In this document: in pieces, positions 1 to 11,100 of the stretch
Position numbering within the stretch: the first letter of the stretch is position 1
Layout of the letters: every line of letters begins with the position of its first letter
Assembly: GCA_947561395.2 (NCBI GenBank)
Contig: OX387184.1
Coordinates: forward strand, 40,104,766 to 40,168,765
Direction: 5' to 3'
DNA from: Buxus sempervirens
Lineage: Eukaryota > Streptophyta > Magnoliopsida > Buxales > Buxaceae
DNA length: 64,000 nt
The notes under the pieces: model-generated
The model's database searches: none
What the model was told of the DNA's origin: nothing
The model's input: only the letters and a program-made list of their open reading frames with translations
Made by a program: the position numbers and the translations under genes

Positions 1-2007
1 ACGACTGGATTAGTGGAGTCGGAGATCCAGATTTCAGTGGGTTTTTCCTCTCGCGAACAGGGGATCAGTTCGGCGACATTCGCACCCACGCGGTCGGAGT
101 CGGTGATCGGCCGTGGTTTGGAATAACCTTATTCTGGGATATAAGCGTATAAGAGTGAGTAGCATTGATTTACAACTGAGGTTTAAGTTTATTCGTGAAT
201 GTATTCTGATGCATGGTTGTCTTCTGAGTTTTCTGGAATAGCATGAGTCTGAGCATGAGAGTGAATTACAACTTGAATAGAAATGTGTTTAGATTAAATT
301 CAAAACTGGTTGGGAAGTATTCTGGGGATATTAGGAGACTATTAGAACAATTACAGACTGAAAAAGATCGGCCAGAGTTGAAGATCTGGAAATAACAGAG
401 AGTCGGAAATCGCAGTGAGTATCCGCCGACTTGGCGCTCACTTGCGCTCACTTCGAAGTAGGCGCCCTTTAAAAATGTACCATCCGCCGAGCTGGTGCCC
501 ACTTGGCGCTCAGCTTGCGCTCACTTAAAAAGGATACGCGAATCTCGCGCGAAGCTGGCGCCGACCTCGCGCCCACTTCCCGCCCACCTAGCGCGCACTT
601 GATATATAGTCGAATTTTAACCTAAATTCTATTCGCTCACTTGGCGCTCACTTCAGGAGGTGAGCGCATAGTCCAATACACTTACCGAATTGGAATTTTG
701 ATTAAACCAAGGGGTTTTTGATGACTTGAGGGTTAAACCACTTAACTATTCACTTGTTTGGGGACTTTGGAACCTACTTTGCCTATGCAATTATTAGAGG
801 AAAATTTAGTGAAATTCTTAAAAGCTTCCAAGGTTGAGTTTAGGTTATTTGTAAGTGTTGTGCCGGATACCAAAACACTAGGAGTTCCTAGTTAGTTTCC
901 CTCTGTTTTATACACTGTTTTGATTGAGAAATTATTAAATTCTGGTTTCACTTGTTTGGATAATTCTGAATGTATTGTAAAGATTTTCTTGGTATGAATA
1001 ATTGAGTTTTATTTCCAAATGGCATGTGTTACGGAAATGAGAAAATACTGAAAGTACTTGAGGTACTGCTTGGTCCAGAGGGACAGGTGATGAACTGTGA
1101 TGAGTTATACATGATGTGGAATGAATGGTTTTATTTTGATGTTGGAATTGACATTATACGATGATTTACTGTTTTGGTTTAGCTTGTCCTGGATCCATGC
1201 TTAAGCTTAGTAATGTAATGTTATTATTGGTTGTTGAAATTGCATGGCCTTGTGTGTTGTCACGACCGGTGTAGAGCAGTCAGAAACCCTGAGTAGGCCT
1301 GGTTGTCAATGCAGAAACCCAGGGAGTAGGCCTGCATTGGATGACGAAACCCTGAGTAGGCCGTCATTTCAAAGTTTCCGAAACCCTGAGTAGGTTGGAA
1401 CTGTGTACATGGAGGTGTGGAGAGTCTACTTGGCATGTTTAATTTATCAACTAAACAATAGTCATGACATTGACCAATCGATGTGTTGCCGTACTTAACT
1501 GGGATATGATTTGACTAATAAATTGGTTTTTGGTTTTGAACTTGAAATTGATGTTAGTTGTTTAATCGTACGGAATGTTTATCGATGCATAGTTTTGAAC
1601 TGCGGTTAACTATTTTTGCATGCATATGCTACTCGCTGAGATATTCGTATCTCACTTTGTTGTTTTTGTTTTGTTTTCAGATACTCGTGGTGAGGCGACT
1701 ATTGGGGTAGATCCGTCTGAGGCTTATAAGGAGGAAGACTACTATTTCCTTCCTTAGACTTGTAGGTTATCTTGTTTCGAAATTTGAGTAAATTGAATGT
1801 TTGAGGTGTATTAAAGTCTATTGGGGTTGAACCATTTGATATATAGTTAAGCTTTAAATGTTAAATTCTTGGATTAAATGAAATTGTGCACTCTAACATG
1901 TTCTAGTTAGATGATTATCCAGCGATCATAAATAATTAAAGATCCTTACCTAACCTCTGTGAGACGTGTTATATCTTTATTAAACAACACGGATCTGGGG
2001 CGTTACA
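1..2007 (+). repeat. LTR of Gypsy-like element, copy A1 (left end outside window)
   Basis: Right part of a long LTR ending GGGGCGTTACA at 2007. From about 400 to 670 it holds a tandem of GGCGCTCACTT-like units. From about 1286 to 1400 it holds four units of GAAACCCTGAGTAGGCC. Near its end are a hairpin (1637-1654), a TTTTCAG (to 1680) and a 24-codon frame (1683-1757). The same order is found in copies A2 and A3. Assignment to Ty3/Gypsy rests on the LTR end and general resemblance; no coding domain is attached. Confidence 0.65.
1637..1757 (+). other. Hairpin, splice-acceptor-like site and short frame in A1
   Basis: TGAGATA-TTCG-TATCTCA (1637-1654) is followed by a T-rich tract and TTTTCAG ending at 1680. 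The frame 1683-1757 reads TRGEATIGVDPSEAYKEEDY, then YFLP and a TAG. The first two bases after CAG (1681-1682) would complete a split codon. Confidence 0.5.
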
Positions 2008-4084
2008 GTGGGCCCCTTTTTATTTTATTTTATCTTTTTATTTAGGTAAGATGGGTCGGATTCGGGTCCCGTTGGAAGACCCGTGGGTTGCCAAGTTTGG
2101 GCTTGGGGCTCAATAGGGTTATTGGGTAACCCTTTTTGGTTTATTTATTTAACTAAATTATTTACACACATTTGGGCTTGATGGCTTGGATTTGGCCCAT
2201 TAGCCATGGGTCAAAATGGCCTGGAGCCCATTTATTGAAAATGGGCCCGGTTTGGGCCGGTCAAAGGTGGGCCCCATAAGTGGGCCCAGGGTGCCTTGGT
2301 GGGCCCATGGTCCATAAAGGGTTAAGAATAGCCCAATTAACTCCTTGGGTCGGGTCAAACCCAGAAGGGTCAGATTAAGTACAACCGGGCCAAAAATTAT
2401 ATTTTTAAGTTATTTTTAGATCTGCCCGCATTTGCTATACAGGCTGGCATTACCCGTAAATACAATACGGGTCAGGTCTGCCCGTACAATAAATACGGGC
2501 ACACTCAGCCCGCACTGCATTTACGGGCACACCTGGTTTGCACCTTTTTGTGCCAATTTTGCTTGGGGTCACTCTGGCAGGTCTTCTAGGGGATCCAGCA
2601 ACTTCTGCAGAGATTTTCCAACTCATTTACAATGTCGAACATGTCTTGTTTTCAACCTTGTATTGCTTCTTTCTTTGGCGTTCATTGAAAGGAATAGTTT
2701 TCTTCTTTTTTCCACTTTGTTGGATCCTTCTTCTTCATGCACGATCATATCCAATGAGAATAGGAAAGGGGGGATCAGAATTTGGGATACAACAGATTTG
2801 TTTAATGATTACATTGCCTTGAAGATCATGTTAATCCAAGTAACCTTTTAGGCTTTTGTAAATCTAAACTCCTTCTTTCATGTAAGGTCTCCCTCTCACC
2901 ATGGGAAGACCAAAGCCATGCAAAACAGATCAAATGTCATGAGAAATAGATGGAAATACAGATAATAACAAAGTTTATAACAAAAGATCAAATTTAATGT
3001 ATATGAATTGTCATGTTACCAAACAGGCCTCCTTGCCATTACCTTTTCTTTAGTATGTTGATTCTCCAAGGATTTCGGCAATGCTTCCGCGTCCCCTTTG
3101 GTTTTCTAAATTGGTTTTGAAAGGGTTTTGCTAAGATTCTTGTATTCAAAGGGGAAAAAGGTAGAGTTTGGGCAAGGTTTGGACTTACCAGGGGTATTTT
3201 GGTGCTTGGGATTGGGGTGGCAGCACCTGGGCAGGGGTTGGCCGTGGAAAGCACAAAGAGGGAGAGGGGGTAGGCCAAAGGGGATGGCTTGTTCGAATGG
3301 GGGGCCTTTCTATTTATAGGCAAAAAAGTCATGCCCGTATTTGAAATGCGAGCATGCCTTGCCCGTATTTCAAATGCGGGCGAAAAATGCACATTTCCAA
3401 ATCTCGCTGAATCGGACGTACGGGACACATGTCCCGCCGTACAGTGACGCGCGTCCTCTTCTAGAAGCTTGCCCGTATTTCAAATACGGGCATGCCCTGC
3501 CCGTATTTCAAATACGGGTGAACACGTTTTTAAAATGTTTGGATTTCAAACCATTATTTAATTTGATTTTTTATAAAGATTTTATTCGATTTCTTTGATT
3601 ATTTTATTATAAAACGAGATTCTTTGATTAAAATATTATTTAAAATATTTAATATATTAACAAATTCCTTTATTTTATTTATTTTATTGGTTTATTTTGT
3701 TTTCTGCTGCCCTTTTGCCACATGGACAGTTTTTTTGAAACTTCAACTGCCCATAACTTCTTCGTCTGGTGTCCGATTTCAGCAAACTTAGTGTCGTTGG
3801 AATCGGCTCGGAACCCTCTATCCATTGGGGTCAATTTGGGTAGTCAAATTGGGGTCAAGCAAAAAGTCAACTTTTCGCTCCCCAAAAGTTTGACCGGCTC
3901 ATAACTTCCTCATCTGGATTTCGATTTCAGCAAACTCAGTTGCGTTGGAACCGGTTGAAATGCTCTTTTCAATGAAATGAAGTTTGATGGCCAAATTCAC
4001 TTGAATAAAAAGTCAATTTTTGACCCCCTCAAGGTTTGACTTTTCATTTTTCTTCATTTTAGGGGTGCAAAAATCAGGTGTCTA
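2008..4084 (+). repeat. LTR, family B copy B1 (right part), split by A1
   Basis: Begins GTGGGCCCC directly after A1 and ends GGTGTCTACA. It contains CCCGTTGGAAGACCCGTGG and the motif CAGCAAACT(T/C)AGT(G/T)(G/T)CGTTGGAA twice (about 3780 and 3930). Both motifs recur in B2, B3 and the right-edge copies. It carries at least four copies of the palindrome CCCGTATTTCAAATACGGG (3334-3518). The reading frames inside (for example 2432-2851) are not similar to any protein I know and are taken as non-coding. Confidence 0.6.
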
Positions 4085-6335
4085 CACCACTAAATCAAAA
4101 CTCAATGTATTCTCCTTAGACCTACACAGGAATAAAATAGTTGTCTTCCTGATAGTCAATATAATCCCCTGTAGTGTCTACCCCTACGGCGTCCTCTCTA
4201 GGAATATCTGAAAACAAAACCGATAAAACGAAAATGTGAGAAACAACTTCTCAGTAAGCAGTCATGCAAATAGTTTGTAACAATAAAATATGCAACGTTG
4301 AATCAGGTTAATCACAAAACAAAAATACAGAATAATAATAATTAAATGAAACTTTAACAAACAAAAGCAATTCAACCGGGACTCATGAAATAGAAAACAA
4401 AAGAAAGAAAGTAGCCATGTGCCAATATGCTGCCTAATCGAATTACAGGTGGACCAGACGCAACTGCAGACTGGCTATTCGACACCAACGGAAGAACCCA
4501 ACCGACAACCGAAATGAGTTAGCATGTACAGTCCAACCTATTCAGGAGTGGGTAATATAGCAACCGACCTATCCAGGAGCGGTACCATCCTCGAGATGAT
4601 AGAATGCCTATGGCACAGAATTCAAACCACTCTAGAAGACTTTTCACTTACTAGCTATTCTATGGATCCATGCAATTGCTAAGCCTACTCAACGGTGGAA
4701 AACCAAACCAGGGAATGGACATATTTCCCAATAACACCCGTACACGCGGAAACACAACTTTGTTAATAATAACAAACCCGCAACTGCGGAATAAACAAAC
4801 TAGGTAACTGGCTTGTCACAACTGTGACCTAAAATCCCACACAAGTGGCACCAAGTCATATGTCTAAACTCCAGGTTTCAACGGGCAACTATGTCCCAAA
4901 TGTGTATCGAATCCTTCGATGCACAAAATACACTCAAATAACTTAAATACAGGTGTAGGAACTCTTAAAACCAAGTTTTGTTCAAAAGGGAATTGTTTGG
5001 AACAATGGTACTAAGATAAAAAGCCACTTTAGCAAAACGTACCCAAAATCTTTATAAAAATTAATTTTAAACATCCGCTAGAGCAAACTATCTCTAAACA
5101 CTCTAAACTTAATGGTACATAGGTTTAAATTAAATAAAAACAATTTCGTGGTGAAAAACTAGGCTATTTGGAGAAATCTAACAAAGGGCGCTCGAACGGC
5201 GTCGGGCGCTCGAACGGGTGACAAGAAATCCAGTTGAATTCAGGGTTGGTCGCTCGAGCGACGCTTCGGGCGTTCGCCTTCTGAGTTTTGTTCACTTTCG
5301 GGTTTTTTGAAAATAAAAAGCACAGACGGGGCGCCCCCGATATCGCTCGAGCGGTATCGAGCGCCCGCGAACTGCTCTCGAGACCCATATGGGCGCTCGA
5401 GCGACAGTTCGAGCGGCCTGTCGCAAAACCACTTTCTGAATTTTTCCAAAAAGTTGCATAAATCCTTCAAAAGTCGAAAACTAGAAATCTAGACCATCAA
5501 ATCCATACTAAACCATTCAAGAATACTTTATAAACATGTTAGAACAATTAAAACACAATGTAATACACAAACGGATCATCAAACATGCGAATAAACATGA
5601 TTATCAAATAAATACAAAATTTTGTTGATGCAAATTTTAAAGGGACTATTTACTTCGTTTTGGGACTAAAACATTCTCTAGCAGCATTAAGATATCACCC
5701 CAAAGATGATCCAATCAATCACAGCAAGCCTCTATCCCTTCTGGATCAAACGATCACACTTTTAGAACTCAAAATCATGTCTAAACTTCCAAAATAGAAA
5801 CTTTTTCTCTAATTTGTTCTTACCTGAATTTTCTGGACGAAAATCCTCTTCCTCCTTCTCTAAAAATCTGCTCCAAAGGTTGTTTAGGGTTAGGGTTTAA
5901 TCACAAGGAAGAGAAGGAAGAAGAATAGAGTAGAAGAATAATAGAAGTTGACTGCTGTTCACTTGAACGTGAACAGTCGCATACTTCTTAGGTTATTTTA
6001 TTATTTCTTTGTTTTTACTCATTTTCCCCCTTCATTAAATCAAATAACCCTCAAACCATTCAAGCCTCATATCAAACCAGGTCCGGGTCAACCTCCACTC
6101 TCTCTCTGGGGTTCGATCCCCTTCTCTTGATTTTTGTTTAATTAAATCAATCACTATAACAATCCTAAATAATAGCAATTAAAAATTCTACTTAATCTAA
6201 ATTTAAAATCTCACCTTAGATTAGCTTTCCAAGTTCTCCGGGTTGAACCAATGCCTCATCTCCTGCAGTATTAATAACTTGATTAGTCTATTTAATAATT
6301 GATTTTATTTTATTTATAAAATCTGGGATTTTACA
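4085..6335 (-). repeat. LTR, family A copy A2 (minus strand)
   Basis: Read on the minus strand it starts TGTAAAATCCCAGATTT at 6335 and runs to 4085, where B1 interrupts it before its 3' end. It has three CGCTCGAGCG palindromes (5251, 5344, 5394), CCTG(A/G)(A/G)TAGG(T/C)(T/C)GG repeats around 4540-4580, a hairpin (4237-4253), TTTTCAG and a 27-codon frame (complement 4122-4207). The order and motifs match A1 and A3. Confidence 0.62.
4122..4253 (-). other. Hairpin, splice-acceptor-like site and short frame in A2
   Basis: On the minus strand a TGAGAA/TTCTCA hairpin (4237-4253) precedes TTTTCAG, with the CAG at 4208-4210. The frame starting two bases after CAG reads IPREDAVGVDTTGDY, then IDYQEDNYFIPV and TAG at 4122-4124. 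The phase equals that of A1, and GVD, ED and YF are shared. Confidence 0.5.
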
Positions 6336-6799
6336 ACTTTCTTGCGATTGCAGAGCCAGTGGCATGAAAGGAGGTTGTCGATCATGGATGATCTAATAAA
6401 ATGATAGTAGTAATAAAAAAATATGTTGTGTGGAGGGGGTCCCCTATTCCTTCACTGTTGCTGCATTTATAATCCATCTATCCCATTATTCTAACTCCCA
6501 ATTCAACCACGATCTTCACGATGGTTGGGCCGTTGGGCCGAATAACTTCTCTTTTGCTCGATCATATCATTTTATACTCTTCAGCGATGTGTACTTATAC
6601 ATGTCATCCAATAGGACATACTCTTGGTACTGCCGCATGGCAGTGTCTTATTGGCCAGTTCACGAAGAGTGTGAACACTCACTAAACTATTTTTATTTAG
6701 TTTGTGAAATAATTTAAAGTTTTTAATTGGTTAGATCAAGGTTTTATTTTGTGAAATAGTTTAAGCTTTCGTTTTATTTTTTTTTTCCTTAATCTTCCC
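6336..6799. other. Spacer upstream of the MITE, no gene seen
   Basis: No coding similarity is recognised. Between 6600 and 6690 there are short inverted repeats, for example ACTGCC-GCAT-GGCAGT and GAGTGT-GA-ACACTC, which may be the remains of a small foldback element. Otherwise it is AT-rich. Confidence 0.3.
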
Positions 6800-7125
6800 C
6801 AAGGTTTACAATTTCGGAAATTTTGGTACAGGGACCCCCGGCGATGCGTTTCGGGGGGGAGAATCGTCCTGGGTGCATTGTTGGCGACTGGACGAAATTT
6901 TGACGATTTTTCACCGAAACGGGGCGGCGTGCCGAACGAAACGGAAAAAAAAATTATTTTTTATACGCGAAACGAAGCGGCGTGCCGACAAAATTTCCCT
7001 AAAATCCGAAAAAAACCGATTTTTGCCCATTTTTTGTCTTTTTAATTTTCCGCCGTTTCTTGCCGCTGAAATTTTGTTTTGGCCGATGGGCGGCACGCCC
7101 ACCGGCACCGAAATTGTAAACCTTG
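6800..7125. mobile_element. hAT-type MITE, 326 bp, with TIRs and near-perfect TSD
   Basis: The ends are exact inverted repeats, CAAGGTTTACAATTTCGG at 6800 and its complement ending at 7125. The flanks are ATCTTCCC (6792-6799) and GTCTTCCC (7126-7133), an 8-bp target duplication with one mismatch. TIRs starting CA and 8-bp duplications are typical of hAT elements. The inside is unusually GC-rich, with CGAAAC and CCGAAA motifs, and has no transposase. Confidence 0.75.
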
Positions 7126-7133
7126 GTCTTCCC

Positions 7134-8177
7134 AATATTTTTATGTTTCTACAATTTTTTGAATTCCTTTTACCCTTTAATTTGTAGTCTGAATTTATTT
7201 TCGCCTTAGTTACCTATAGAGAGGTTTCAATCTAGAGCGGGCTATGGCTAAAAATGGCACCACGTAGAAACCCAAAGATGAGTACCAACTCCAACCAACA
7301 AATGTTCCGATATTTTTCTCTTTCTTTCCATTAATTGACTTAATTTCGCCTTTGGTAATCATGGTCAATCTGAAATATTCCATCAAAAAAAAATGGTCAA
7401 TCTGAAATATATTTGTATTTGTTTACCACAAGCCACAACCCCTAGTGCCTGGACCACTTAAAGTCTCTCTCATTTGGACCAAGTGGACCGTGTTGCAAAA
7501 TTTAAACTCAGGCGTGCATTTCGGGAAATTTAACTAATGACACCACTAACCCCAGGATTTTGAAATCCGAAGCGATCCTCAGTCGCGCGAGCATCTCTTT
7601 TGCATGTCGGAGGGGGCATGGTATCTCTACTCGCTTCGTCTTGGTGCTGTCAAAAACTATTCTTCAACCCCCACTTTCCAATATTTCTACGAAAATGCCA
7701 CCAATTGCACGCGTGGCCTTAGCATGGCGCGCGTAGCCTTCACTCTCTCTGCAACTGCGAATGGGGAAGAATCTTTTTACAACCCCACGATGTTACATTT
7801 GCCGTGTCAATCGGTCTCCCTCTCTTTCCATATTTTTGTTCCGTTCGTGTTCTGGCAATAAGTTGCTCAAATGGAGAACTCAAACGCCAAGCTACTTCGG
7901 GTTCTGCCTACCAAAAAAAAACAAAGCTACTTCGGGTTCTGTTCTTCTTCCTGGATCAGTTTCTCCTGAGACCAGTTATGTTGTAAGATTCGAGTTCGAA
8001 GTTCAAAGTTGTTGGAATAAAAAAAAAAGTTGTTGGTGGTTTGATGTTTTCTCCAGAAAGTATCTTTCTTGCTTTTTGTTTCCTTTTTCGTTTTTCATGT
8101 TCGATCTCTGTTTACAGATTTTCGTGTGATGAAGGGATTTTCTTTGTAACTGTAATTGCTCCGAAGCTTAATTGAAG
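7134..8177 (+). promoter_or_regulatory. Probable promoter and 5' UTR of the DUF707 gene
   Basis: This stretch lies between a MITE and the first coding exon and holds no convincing gene. The part from about 7560 to 8160 is richer in G+C and pyrimidine tracts than the intergenic sequence around it, as expected for a plant core promoter and leader. Two short direct duplications are present: ATGGTCAATCTGAAATAT at about 7361 and 7391, and GCTACTTCGGGTTCTG at about 7890 and 7926. I could not pick a TATA box or transcription start with confidence. Confidence 0.4.
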
Positions 8178-8195
8178 ATGAGGACATTTAATCTC
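8178..8195 (+). CDS. DUF707 coding exon 1 (MRTFNL)
   Basis: Six codons starting at ATG 8178, followed by the strong donor CTC|GTAAGAG. The preceding codons are TAA TTG AAG, so the frame is closed upstream. It joins exon 2 in phase 0 to give MRTFNLVSVLLDPKSRK. This is the least certain exon because it is so short; a different upstream start cannot be excluded without a transcript. Confidence 0.7.
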
Positions 8196-11100
8196 GTAAG
8201 AGTTTCTCTATATCTGTTTTTCTCCCCCTTCCCAATCACGGTGTTCTGCCTGCAAGTTGTTCTGTTGGATGATTCTTTTCGTGCTTTAAGTAGTTTCTTT
8301 TTAATCCGCTTAGTTGGATTGTTCTTTTGTAGTCTAAAGAAAATATATTCAGTTTGTGATTTAGTTTGTATGGCTGAAGAATTGTAAATTGCTATTAAGT
8401 GTGAAATTGTTTTTTGTTGAATCATAATTGTAACATTTTAATTGGAATGATGTTTGAATATGTAGATACCGCACGCATTTTTGTTTCCTTTTTGAGAAAT
8501 GAATTGAGATTGAGTAGTTCTTCAAAGCAATCACTCTTTTAGATACAAGATGATATTGGTAGGGGATTTTCATCGTTTGTTTCTATCTTCTCCCACCTTT
8601 TTGTATGCTTTTCAAGCCCCTTCTTTGTATGCTCTCCAATAACTCTTTGTTTCTATTGACTTCCCTTTTTCCAAGCTTGGTGCGATAATTTGTTACAGTT
8701 CTTTGAAATCTATCTTAGAGAATGGATAATATTGATATTTGCTCTTCCTATTAATTCTCTTGCTGAATATATAACATGAACATATGTACGCATGTATGAA
8801 TATGCATATGTGTATGCTTCAGGACACTCAGAGTAAAACACGCCATGATGTTTATCAGCTGAGTTACAACACGATGGGCGTTGCAACTCAGCTGAATATG
8901 GCAAAAGCATGTCACATATACATATACATATGTATGCATATGTATATGTGTATGCTTGATGAGATGCAAAGTCAAAACACTATGAAATGGTTTTGCCATA
9001 TTCAGCTGAGTTGCAACACCCATCATGTTTGATTCCTCTCCCACATAACTCCTCTTTTAATGCCAAGGTTTTGCCTGAAATTCATCTCTTGTGTGAAGCA
9101 CCCTCTAAATATTAACGTTTTGTTTTTTTTTGCTTAGAACTCCGCAAACTGAAATTATTTAATGTCTTTCATTGGACATGGAGAAACTCCTATATGGTGT
9201 ATGGTGAACAGCTAGAAGGTGGGTTTGGCCCAACTTCTTATGCCCCCAGCTTTGTGGGTTTCCCCATCTTTTTTTACTCACTTTTCACAGGCTCTAAGCG
9301 ATGTAGAATCTTAGTTGCCTAGAGCAAAATATTTTTATCTCTCTCTCTCTCTCTCTCTTCCTGGTGTAAGTCAACCACGTGTCTGGTTGTGGGTTTACGG
9401 CAGACCTTCATAAACCAAAGCAGTTCTGCATGGACAGGGGACTTATGAATAGGGGTGCAACTTTCCTTTATCAGGAATCAATAGATAAGATGAGAGGGAC
9501 AGATGAATGAATCTTCCAACTTGAGTTGAAGGTTTTTGTATTCTTTATAACCTCAAAAAAAGGATTATGGGAGATTCCTTGTGATAAATATAAAGCCCAA
9601 ATATTGTACTGAAACAGGACCTTGCAAAGGAGTCAATTTGCTAAGAAAGAATATATTAAATTAGATTTTTGAATATTGTGCTCACAATGGAAGCATTTGC
9701 TTACAAAAATGAAACAAAAGGACTCCTATCATCAGTTGGCATTGTAATGGAAAAGAGATTTGACATAAAGAATGAGGCATAAGGAACATTGGGAGAGACC
9801 AAAGGAGTGAAGCAGTATGCAATTTATAAGTTCATCCATGAATCATATCCTAGGAAGATTTTTATGGTAAATATGCCATTCAAATTATCCATCCTAATTA
9901 TCATATCTTTTGTGCTTGAGACAAAGAATTTATGATTGATATGTTGAATCAAATGCCAGGCTGGAGAACTTGAACCAACGTAAAATTCCATGTACCCATG
10001 TCATTAAGAACTTTTAACACTTTAGGAAAATGAAGAGACTACTAAGCATGATAAATTAGGGAACATCACTAAGGTAATTATCCTTCCAAAGGCCTATATT
10101 TTCATCATCACCAGTTGGTCACACAACATGATACAAATATTTTTAGGGACGGAATCATGGAACAGATGGAATAATATTATAAAATAAGAAACTATGTTAG
10201 TATTATGCTACTATAGTCTAGATAATTTAGAATGTTAATATCGAGAAACTGATCAGAACTGGTAGATTTAGTTTTTGTGAGTTAATGCTTTAAATATGGT
10301 TTTATGTAAAGGAATATAGTACTGCTATCCTTGCTGCTAGAGTTTGAGCTTCTGACATTCATAAGACAATGATTTATAGTCTTTTTGTTTTCTTCTTCTT
10401 CTTCTTCTTTATTTATTTTTTTATTTAATTTTTTACCAACCTTTCAGTCTTCTGCTTTGCCTTTGAAGTTAGGAGGGAAATGGGTGGAGAGTACTGTTAC
10501 AATTTTATTATTCAAGCTAGTTGTTTCAGAACAATGGCTAGAGAGAGTTAATTAAACCACTCTAGGACTAAAAGTGATGAAATGGTTGGGAGGTGAAACC
10601 CCCTGTGCTACACTAAGGATATACTGATGATTTTCTTCATGTATCAAGTTGAGGTGTAACTGGGGATTGGGGATTTATAAGTTCTAACTGTAATTTGTTT
10701 TCATATACTGAAAGTGTTTTCTCTCCTGTGGATGTAGGCATAACTCCAAACCAAACAAATCTGTTTGTATTTTTTTCTTTTCCTTTCTTGCTCTTTTTGA
10801 ATTCATCATATTCACATATTAATAGTTTTGATAGAAAACTTGGTTGAGTTGTGGGGAATGGATATGGGTATATTTCTAGGTCTAAATATGATTGAGTAAT
10901 ATGATGGTTGGCTTAGATGAAGGCACATCCAAACCAAGGCTTCAATTATTATTGATGTATTAAGGTCCTTGACTGAGTTAATTCTGTTTGGATTACTTGT
11001 TCCACAATCCTCGATAATCATGATTTCCACTCATTGACTTTGATCTTCATTTAGCTAGAATATCGTAGCTACTTCCTCATTTTGTTTTACATGTTTCAGG

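Noticed and set aside
2432-2851. 139-codon open frame on the + strand
   Set aside because: It lies in the family-B LTR B1, overlaps a second frame, and its protein has no recognisable domain.
5884-5899. TTTAGGGTTAGGGTTTA, telomere-like
   Set aside because: Only about two units; such short AGGGTTAGGGTTT motifs are common in plant LTRs and leaders. Not an interstitial telomere.
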